Of a stretch of DNA of 15,931 nucleotides, positions 8,061 to 14,499 are shown in pieces (positions within the stretch are counted from its first letter, which is position 1; every line of letters begins with the position of its first letter). Source of the stretch: Vulcanimicrobiota bacterium. Lineage in GTDB: Bacteria; Vulcanimicrobiota; Vulcanimicrobiia; Vulcanimicrobiales; Vulcanimicrobiaceae. The translations under genes were made by a program, and so were the position numbers. The notes beneath the pieces were generated by a model, which searched no databases, had not been told where the DNA came from, and worked only from the letters and a program-made list of their open reading frames with translations. The stretch spans positions 1 to 15,931 of the forward strand of contig PMUE01000284.1 in assembly GCA_003167055.1 (NCBI GenBank). Direction: 5' to 3'.

Positions 8061-9325
8061 GATCGAGCGGTTACGAACGAGAGCTTAGCGTCGAGAATAT
8101 CGAGCACGCACGGCCAGGTGAATTCCCGCGCGGTCGCGTGCGCACTCTCGACCATGCGCTCGCGTGCTCCCGGATCGCTCCAAAAGCGCTCGAGAAAGCT
8201 TGCCAATTCAACCGGGTCGGCGGTGTCGCAGACGATCGCGTTGTCGAACGCGCGCGCGTAGTCTTCGCCCGTCGAGCCGCACACCGCGATGCCGCCCGAC
8301 GCCATCACTTCCAAGCCGACAAGTCCAAACGGTTCCTTGCCGCTGTTTGCGAGCACTGCATCGGCCGCGGCATAGAGCGTATAGAGTAACTCGTCAGGCA
8401 AAAAGCTACGAACGTTGACGATATCCCCCTGGCTGTTTGCTAATACACCGGCGAGCGATTCGGCCGTCGGTGCATCGAGATGCACGTCGTCGATGACCAG
8501 TCCACGTTGCGTCGCGCGCGCAAAGACGTCGCCTCCGTAGGGCTCCTTGCCGCCGCGCACGACGAGCTGCACCGGGACACCCTGCTCGCGCAGATCGGCG
8601 ACGGCATCGATGGCTTGGAACCAGCGCTTGTCGGGATCGAAACGTCCAACCTTGAGCAACAGATGCCGATTGCCCAGCATGCGCCGCAAGTACGCGGCGC
8701 CGGCCGCACTGGCCTCGGCAAAGATGCGCTCGGGGATGCCGTTGGGAATCACCAGCGCTTGCGCACCATGTTGCGCGAGTTCGAATTTCATGTAACGGCT
8801 CACGGCGGTGATCGTCGCGGCCTGCGCCAGCGCGTGAAAATCGATCGTATGAAAGCCGTAGGTGTTGTTGGCGTTCCACAAGATGGTGAGCGCGTCGCGC
8901 AGACCGGCTTCGCGCGCAATACGATCGAGGGTCAGGACCGCCGGTACCGCGTGCCAATCTTCCGCCATCACCAGCACACGTTCACCGCGCGCCGCAGCCG
9001 GCCGCAGCATCTCGTCGAGCACAAAGCTCGGGACCGAGTTGCGGTAGTCTTCCATCTTGCCCCACTCACCGTCGTAGACGCCGAGCGGGTGGTGAACCGA
9101 AATCCATTGGCACCAACGACGTAACGTCAAGGCCGTGCCGCGCGATTCGACCGGGTCGAGATGCGGATCACCGACGAAGATGAGGTCGGTCCGTGTTCCG
9201 GCGTCATCGAGTGCGATCCCAAGCTCGCTCACGCGCACACCCAATCCGCCGACCATTGCATAACGGTCAGGCCCCTCGAACGAGAGGATTGCCACGCGGG
9301 ACGGGATATGCGGGTAACGCGCCAC
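8057..9325 (-). CDS. GT-B glycosyltransferase, starch/glycogen-synthase-like (GT4/GT5 type)
   Basis: This 422-residue protein should transfer a sugar from an activated donor with retention of configuration. Residues 11-29 (VAILSFEGPDRYAMVGGLG) form the first beta strand and glycine loop typical of starch and glycogen synthases. AEDWHAVP at 121-128 corresponds to the synthases' HDW segment, and NGIPERIF begins the C-terminal Rossmann half. Arg228 in VGRFDPDK and Lys233 fit donor diphosphate contacts. EPFGLVGLE is the E-x7-E donor motif (Glu331, Glu339). The position of the KxGG lysine of GlgA is Met24 here, so donor or acceptor may differ. The start is a GTG at 9325, one base after the stop of the glucosidase gene (TAA-C-GTG). 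The internal ATG at Met24 would remove the first strand and is unlikely. Donor could be ADP-, UDP- or GDP-sugar; the acceptor is unknown. Confidence 0.85.
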   Translation of the reverse strand: MARYPHIPSRVAILSFEGPDRYAMVGGLGVRVSELGIALDDAGTRTDLIFVGDPHLDPVESRGTALTLRRWCQWISVHHPLGVYDGEWGKMEDYRNSVPSFVLDEMLRPAAARGERVLVMAEDWHAVPAVLTLDRIAREAGLRDALTILWNANNTYGFHTIDFHALAQAATITAVSRYMKFELAQHGAQALVIPNGIPERIFAEASAAGAAYLRRMLGNRHLLLKVGRFDPDKRWFQAIDAVADLREQGVPVQLVVRGGKEPYGGDVFARATQRGLVIDDVHLDAPTAESLAGVLANSQGDIVNVRSFLPDELLYTLYAAADAVLANSGKEPFGLVGLEVMASGGIAVCGSTGEDYARAFDNAIVCDTADPVELASFLERFWSDPGARERMVESAHATAREFTWPCVLDILDAKLSFVTARS

Positions 9326-9326
9326 G

Positions 9327-11972
9327 TTAACCGTATTCGCTGCGCTGCTCGATGAGCTTTGCTACCAGCCCCGTCCAGCCGGTTTGATGGCTCGCGCCGA
9401 TCCCCGCGCCGTTGTCGCCGTTGAAGTATTCGTAGAACAGCAGGTTGTCGCGCCAGTTGGGATCGCTGTTGAATTTTTCAGCGCCCCCGAATACCGGCCG
9501 ATTGCCATGCTCGTCGGGAAGGAAGAGATCGATCAGCCGGTTGGAAAGCATCGCGCTCACTTCCCAGAGGTCGCACATCGTTCCGCTGCCGGTCGGCGCC
9601 TCGACTTTGAGCGTCGCGCCGTAGTAGTAGTGAAATTTCTGCAGCGCTTCGATCAGCAAGTAGTTGAGCGGATACCATACGGGACCGCGCCAGTTGGAAT
9701 TGCCGCCGAACAGGCCGCTTGACGATTCGGCCGGTTCGTAATCGACGCGATACTCCTGTCCGTCCAAGCGTAGGATGAACGGGTGCTCCTTGTGATAACG
9801 CGACAGCGCGCGCAATCCGTAGGGGCTGAGGAATTCGTCCTCGTCCAGCATCGTCTTGAGGATGCGTCCCAATCGATCACGGCTGACGATCGAGAGCAGC
9901 CGGCGTTGGCCCACGCCCATCTCATCGATGCTGGCAACGTTTCGCGCGAGCTCGGGACGATGGCTGATGAACCACTCCACGCGGCGCTTGAACTCGGGCA
10001 GCGCGTCGAACTCCTCGGGTTCGATGATCTCGACGGCGAGCAGCGGCAGCAAGCCGACCATCGAGTGAATGCGCATCGGCATCGTCTGCCCGTCGTCGAG
10101 CATCAACATGTCGTAGTAGAATCCGTCCTCGTGATTCCACAGACCCGAGCCGCCGAGATGATTCATCGCGTCCGCGATGTAGAGGAAGTGCTCGAAAAAC
10201 TTGATGGCGATGTCTTCGTAGACGTTGTTGTGCATCGCAAGTTCGATCGCGATCGCGAGCATGTTGAGCGTATAGACGCCCATCCAGCTCGTGCCGTCGG
10301 ATTGGTTCAAGAAGCCGCCGGTCGGCAGCGGCTTACTGCGATCGAACACGCCGATGTTGTCCAAACCCAAGAAGCCGCCTTGAAAGACGTTGTTCCCCTG
10401 CGCATCCTTGCGGTTGACCCACCAGGTGAAGTTGATCAACAGCTTCTGAAAGATGCGCTCGAGGAACGCGAGGTCGCCGCGCCCGTGCTCTTTTTGCTCG
10501 ATGTGGTAAATGCGCAGTGCCGCCCAGGCGTGGACCGGTGGATTCACGTCGCTAAACGCCCACTCGTAGGCCGGCAGCTGCCCGTTGCCGTGCATGAACC
10601 ACTCGCGCGCGAGCAACACGAGCTGACCCTTAGCAAAGTTCGGATCGATGAGCGCAAACGCGACGGTGTGAAACGCAAGATCCCATGCGGCAAACCACGG
10701 ATATTCCCACTTGTCCGGCATCGACATTATTTCGGCCGAGTCGAAGTTCGTCCACTCGTGGTTGCGCCCGGACAGTCGCTCGGGCGGCGGCGGGGGCTGG
10801 AGCGGATCGCCATGCAGCCAGCGCGGGACGTTGTAGTGATAGAACTGTTTGGTCCACAAGAGTCCGGCAAACGCCTGACGCTGCACGCGCCGGGCCTCGA
10901 CGTCGGCGTGGAACGGATTGATATCTTCGTAGAAAGCGTCGGCCTCCTCGATGCGCGTGGCGAACATCGCGTCGAACGCGTCACCGAACGGCGGGTCCGC
11001 AGGAGCCTTGGAGAGACGCAGCTCGATCGTGCGCGTCTCGCCCGGCTCGAGCGTCATCGGATAGTGCGCGCTGACCTTGGTGCCGCGCATATCGTCGACC
11101 GCTGCGCTCTCGCCCGCAAGCAAATAGCGCTCGATGCCGTCTTTGGTGCGCGGCGCGCGATTGGGCACGCCGTAAAGCGCCTCGAAGTTGGTCTCGTTCT
11201 CGGTGAAGAGCATCGCGGCGGCGTCTTTGGCGCAGAACCAATAGTCGCCGAGATTCGCCTGGTGGGCAACGAGCGCGTGGATGCCGTTCACGTGGTGGCG
11301 CTGCTCGATCGAGGAGCGTTCGATGCCATCGCGCCACGACCATTCGTTGCGAAACCAAAGCGTCGGCAGCAGGTGTAAGAGCTGTGCCGAAGCGCCGCGA
11401 TTGGTGGCTCGGACTCGGATCAAGATGTCATCGTACGCCGCCTTCGCGTATTCGATCTCTACGTCGAAGTAGGCGTTGTCGTCGAAGATACCGGTGTCGA
11501 TCAGTTCGTATTCTGACTGCGTTCGCCCGCGCCGGCGATTCTCGTCGATGAGATTTTGATACGGAAAGGTCGCGTGCGGATATTTGTAGAGCGCGCGCAT
11601 GTACGCGTGCGACGGCAGGTTGTCGAGGTAGTAATAGTATTCCTTGACGTCTTCGCCGTGATTGCCTTGCGAGCCGGAAAGCCCGAAGAGCCGTTCCTTG
11701 ATGCGGTCGTCGTTGCCGTTCCACATCGAGAGCGCGAAACACAAATGCTGATTGATGTCGGAGATGCCGAAAATACCGTCTTCGCCCCAGCGATACACGC
11801 GCTTCGCTGCAAGGTCAAAAGGGAAATAGTCCCAGGCTTCGCCGGTCGCGCTGTAGTCTTCACGCACCGTTCCCCATTGCCGATCGCTGACATATGGACC
11901 CCAAGCTCGCCAATTGCGGCGCTCGGCGTGCTCGAGCATGCGTCCGTGCTCGACGGTGGGCGGGTCGATCAT
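9327..11972 (-). CDS. GH63-like glycoside hydrolase, inverting alpha-glucosidase type (MGH1-like), 881 aa
   Basis: This large enzyme belongs to the bacterial GH63-like proteins often annotated as glucosidase or MGH1-like glycoside hydrolase. An N-terminal beta-rich part (about 1-370; GTVREDYSATGEAWDYFPFD, DNAYFDVEIEYAK) precedes an (alpha/alpha)6-barrel (about 390-870). Barrel motifs visible are GRNHEWTNF, YPWFAAWDLAFHTVAF, GQLPAYEWAFSDVNPPVHAW, NSNWRGPVWYPLNYL and YEYFNGDNGAGIGASHQTGW. By analogy with YgjK and mannosylglycerate hydrolases, Asp431 (AAWDLAF) and Glu848 (YEYFNGD) are the likely acid and base; I infer this from motif position only. There is no signal peptide, so it should be cytoplasmic. 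Family members cleave alpha-glucosides or glucosyl/mannosyl-glycerate; the exact substrate is open. The ATG start overlaps the preceding stop as ATGA and has a Shine-Dalgarno at 11978-11982. The gene sits between a debranching-type enzyme and a glycosyltransferase. Confidence 0.88.
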   Translation of the reverse strand: MIDPPTVEHGRMLEHAERRNWRAWGPYVSDRQWGTVREDYSATGEAWDYFPFDLAAKRVYRWGEDGIFGISDINQHLCFALSMWNGNDDRIKERLFGLSGSQGNHGEDVKEYYYYLDNLPSHAYMRALYKYPHATFPYQNLIDENRRRGRTQSEYELIDTGIFDDNAYFDVEIEYAKAAYDDILIRVRATNRGASAQLLHLLPTLWFRNEWSWRDGIERSSIEQRHHVNGIHALVAHQANLGDYWFCAKDAAAMLFTENETNFEALYGVPNRAPRTKDGIERYLLAGESAAVDDMRGTKVSAHYPMTLEPGETRTIELRLSKAPADPPFGDAFDAMFATRIEEADAFYEDINPFHADVEARRVQRQAFAGLLWTKQFYHYNVPRWLHGDPLQPPPPPERLSGRNHEWTNFDSAEIMSMPDKWEYPWFAAWDLAFHTVAFALIDPNFAKGQLVLLAREWFMHGNGQLPAYEWAFSDVNPPVHAWAALRIYHIEQKEHGRGDLAFLERIFQKLLINFTWWVNRKDAQGNNVFQGGFLGLDNIGVFDRSKPLPTGGFLNQSDGTSWMGVYTLNMLAIAIELAMHNNVYEDIAIKFFEHFLYIADAMNHLGGSGLWNHEDGFYYDMLMLDDGQTMPMRIHSMVGLLPLLAVEIIEPEEFDALPEFKRRVEWFISHRPELARNVASIDEMGVGQRRLLSIVSRDRLGRILKTMLDEDEFLSPYGLRALSRYHKEHPFILRLDGQEYRVDYEPAESSSGLFGGNSNWRGPVWYPLNYLLIEALQKFHYYYGATLKVEAPTGSGTMCDLWEVSAMLSNRLIDLFLPDEHGNRPVFGGAEKFNSDPNWRDNLLFYEYFNGDNGAGIGASHQTGWTGLVAKLIEQRSEYG

Positions 11973-13888
11973 TCACTCTCCTGTAACGCGTGCCACGTTC
12001 GCAACACTTCACCGACGCTCCACGCCTGCGCGATGCAGCCGCGAGCCTGGTGAGGTGCATCGCCATCGGCAATTTCGGCTAACGTTCCAACACCGTAGCT
12101 GTCGATGCGCGCAGCCAACGCCTCGATAAAGCGTAAGGCGCGCGCCCGGTCGCCGTATGCATTCGCGTAAGCGCGCGCAAATGCTCCTGCGAGAAAGGGC
12201 CACGCGGTGCCGCGGTGATAGGCAGCATCGCGATCATGCGGCGATCCCCCATAGTGGCCCGCGTATGCCGGATCGGCAGGTGAAAGCGAGCGCAGCCCCA
12301 TCGGCGTCCATAATTCGTGGGCAATGCGATCCACGATCGCCTGTTCGCGGAGACTCTCAAATGCCCGAAAGGGCAACGCCACCGCGTACACCGCGTTGGG
12401 CCGGATGCTTGCGTCGTTGCCCTGCGGGCCGTCGAGGACGTCGAATGGATAATTCTCGTCGCCGTTCCAAAATCGCTCGAACGACGCGCGGGCCTGGGTG
12501 CCCAACGCGCGATACCGCGACGGGTCGCGTCCAAGCTTTTGCGCGAAGCCGTCCATCGTGCACAGCGCGTTGTACCACAACGCATTGATTTCGATCGGCT
12601 TACCGATTCGCGGCGTCACGACCCAATCGCCGACCTTGGCGTCCATCCAGGTGAGCTGCACGCCGGCTTCGCCCGCGCGCAACAACCCATCGCGGGGATC
12701 GACCGCGATGCCGTACCGCGTTCCGCGCGCGTACCAGTCGACGATCTCGCCGAGTGTGTCGAAAATCGATGCAACTAGCGTGAGGTCTGAAGCGGCGGCG
12801 TGATAGCAGCGCACGGTTTCGATGAACCACAGCGCCGCGTCGACCGTATTATATTCCGGCGCAGCGCCGCTATCGGGAAAGCGATTGGGCAGCATGCCCC
12901 GATCGACGTATCGCGCGAAGGTGCGCAGAATGGTGGCGGCGAGCTCGGGACGTCCGGTCGCCAGCGTGAGGCCGGGCAATGCGATCATCGTGTCGCGCCC
13001 CCAATCGCCGAACCAGTGATAGCCGGCGATCACGGTTGCACCGGGTTGCGCTTCGACGCTGCGCGCGACGATGAACGCGTCGGCAGCGAGGACGAGCGCT
13101 TCGATCCACGCAGGCGCTTGCGTCATGCCCGGGTGCGCCGCGTGCCACCGGGTGACGAGCTCGCGCTCACGCGCATGCGGATCGCTGGGGGCGGTGTCAG
13201 CGGCGTCGAGTGCAGCGCGCACGCGCCGCGTCGCACCGGACTTCGGCAGCTGCATATGAATCGTTAGCGCATGATACAGATCTTCGGTATCGTCGAGTCC
13301 GCGTTGCGTCTCAGCGTTGTAGCGAAAGCCGTAATACCAGCCCTCACCCGGTTGCAGCGTGGCGCCGGACGCGCGTAAATACCACGTTGCGCCGCTGCCG
13401 AGATGCAGCGTCGCGAGGTCGCCGTCGATGTGCGCCACGTTCGAAACGTCGTAGGCCTTCGTGAGCGCGTGGTAATCACGGTCGTTGACGTAGGCCCTGA
13501 GCGTGAGATCGACCGGCGCGCTCGCATCGCGTAGCTGCCACTCGATCCACGTGACGTTGGACGCGTCGTCCATCCAAATGCGCCGCTCGAGCAGCGCGTC
13601 GGCGAATGCGTAGGTCCACACCGGCACGGTCCCGTCCAGACGAAAATCCACGATGGTGGAAAACCCTTGCGGCGCGAGCGTTCCGTCGTGCCAGCGATTT
13701 GCCGAAAGGTCGGTGTGCGTGCCGCAATACGCGACCGTCGCGTCGCACTTGTTGAAGAGCACACGCCGTCCAAGCGGCGGGTCAAGTGCGGCGACGAGCA
13801 GTCCGTGATAGCGCCGCGTCAGCACATCCGAAACCGTGCCGGACGCGTAGCTGCCCAGTCCGTTCGTGCATAGCCACTCGCGCGTCAT
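11969..13888 (-). CDS. Amylo-alpha-1,6-glucosidase-type glycogen debranching enzyme (GDE, GH133-like)
   Basis: This 639-residue enzyme is of the amylo-1,6-glucosidase type, which removes single alpha-1,6-linked glucose stubs; it is unrelated in fold to GlgX. Residues 1 to about 260 are the GDE N-terminal domain, starting REWLCTNGLGSYASGTV and TRRYHGLLVAAL. The (alpha/alpha)6 barrel follows with AGYHWFGDWGRDTMIALPG (Asp299 in WGRD), GMLPNRFPDSG, EYNTVDAALWFIE, QLTWMDAKVGDWVVTPR, KPIEINALWYNAL and YHRGTAWPFLAGAF. I chose the ATG at 13888 because it forms an ATGA overlap with the preceding stop and sits right before the conserved REWL motif. The frame can also be opened by a TTG at 13903, five codons earlier. 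There is no signal peptide, so it should be cytoplasmic. It overlaps the GH63-like gene downstream by ATGA. Some relatives lack transferase activity and act only as glucosidases; that is likely here because no separate transferase domain is present. Confidence 0.9.
   Translation of the reverse strand: MTREWLCTNGLGSYASGTVSDVLTRRYHGLLVAALDPPLGRRVLFNKCDATVAYCGTHTDLSANRWHDGTLAPQGFSTIVDFRLDGTVPVWTYAFADALLERRIWMDDASNVTWIEWQLRDASAPVDLTLRAYVNDRDYHALTKAYDVSNVAHIDGDLATLHLGSGATWYLRASGATLQPGEGWYYGFRYNAETQRGLDDTEDLYHALTIHMQLPKSGATRRVRAALDAADTAPSDPHARERELVTRWHAAHPGMTQAPAWIEALVLAADAFIVARSVEAQPGATVIAGYHWFGDWGRDTMIALPGLTLATGRPELAATILRTFARYVDRGMLPNRFPDSGAAPEYNTVDAALWFIETVRCYHAAASDLTLVASIFDTLGEIVDWYARGTRYGIAVDPRDGLLRAGEAGVQLTWMDAKVGDWVVTPRIGKPIEINALWYNALCTMDGFAQKLGRDPSRYRALGTQARASFERFWNGDENYPFDVLDGPQGNDASIRPNAVYAVALPFRAFESLREQAIVDRIAHELWTPMGLRSLSPADPAYAGHYGGSPHDRDAAYHRGTAWPFLAGAFARAYANAYGDRARALRFIEALAARIDSYGVGTLAEIADGDAPHQARGCIAQAWSVGEVLRTWHALQESE
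11978..11982 (-). promoter_or_regulatory. Shine-Dalgarno for the GH63-like gene
   Basis: AGGAG on the minus strand lies five bases before the ATG at 11972, inside the last codons of the upstream debranching-type gene. It supports the ATGA-overlap start and suggests that this gene recruits ribosomes independently as well as through coupling. Confidence 0.7.
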
Positions 13889-14499
13889 TGCATCGGTGCC
13901 CAACGCTGCACGAAGAAGACGCTTGGCCGGCCGACGCGCCGGAGGTAATAGCCGCGCACGGCGACGGGACCGTCGGGCGCGGTAAGGAGTCGGCGGCCCA
14001 ATGGAATCGTGCCGGTACTATCGGTCAAGATCCCTTTGGTCGGATCGAGCGTGCCCGCGATCGTGACCGTGTTGCCTTGCTTGAGCTTGTCGAGTGCCGT
14101 CACCGGCACCGGATCCATGAAGCGCAACTTGGCGGTGGCCTCGGGAGTGACGCCCTGGCCGAGCAGATGGACTCGTACCGTGTACGTGCCCGGATTGGGG
14201 GACGACCCGTCGGAGGCGACGCCGTTCCAAATGTAGACGACGAGCACGCTCGGCCCCGGAACGAATTGTCGCGCGTGTACCGGAAACGTTGTGCTTTGCG
14301 GCGAGACGGTTTCGTTGGTCCAAATGACCTGATCGCCGTGCAGCACTTGGATCTCGTATTCTTCGGGGCGCGCGAATTTGACCGCGACCGGCGCGGTGGC
14401 GCTGTTGTGTGCGGCGACTTCGATCGACACACCGTCAAGCAAATCGAAGCTGCTCTGCTGTAATTGCAGCGAGAGTGTCAGCGCAGCTAGCGCGAGCAT
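13885..14499 (-). CDS. Small, probably exported protein with a BsuPI-like domain (204 aa)
   Basis: The N-terminus MLALAALTLSLQLQQS is a hydrophobic, signal-peptide-like stretch, but it has no positively charged residue in front, so export is likely rather than certain. Residues about 20-115 resemble the BsuPI intracellular proteinase-inhibitor fold, a beta sandwich: SIEVAAHNSATAPVAVKF, EEYEIQVLHGDQVIWTNE and the closing NPGTYTVRVHLLG. Residues about 140-204 (GNTVTIAGTLDP, LTDSTGTIPLGRR, DGPVAVRGYYLRR, FFVQRWAPMQ) look like a small OB-type beta barrel. I do not claim inhibitor activity; BsuPI domains occur in many exported proteins of unknown role. The ATG at 14499 has a Shine-Dalgarno, and the gene overlaps the upstream amidohydrolase gene by 13 bases and the downstream GDE gene by ATGA. 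An extracytoplasmic protein among apparently cytoplasmic sugar enzymes is unexpected. Confidence 0.75.
   Translation of the reverse strand: MLALAALTLSLQLQQSSFDLLDGVSIEVAAHNSATAPVAVKFARPEEYEIQVLHGDQVIWTNETVSPQSTTFPVHARQFVPGPSVLVVYIWNGVASDGSSPNPGTYTVRVHLLGQGVTPEATAKLRFMDPVPVTALDKLKQGNTVTIAGTLDPTKGILTDSTGTIPLGRRLLTAPDGPVAVRGYYLRRVGRPSVFFVQRWAPMQ

Noticed and set aside
10775..10800. Run of C/G-rich triplets encoding five prolines in the GH63-like protein, considered as a simple repeat
   Set aside because: It is a short proline-rich loop just before the conserved GRNHEW segment, which fits the protein family, and is too short to be a functional DNA repeat.
9783..11378. Long plus-strand open frame (531 codons) opposite the GH63-like gene
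   Set aside because: It lies wholly inside a gene with strong family motifs. Its translation is rich in Arg, His and Val with no recognisable domain, as expected for an antisense shadow in GC-rich DNA.
13889..13903. TTG at 13903 as start of the GDE-type gene
   Set aside because: It adds only five residues. The ATG at 13888 forms an ATGA overlap, matching the pattern at the other junctions, and sits directly before the conserved REWL motif.
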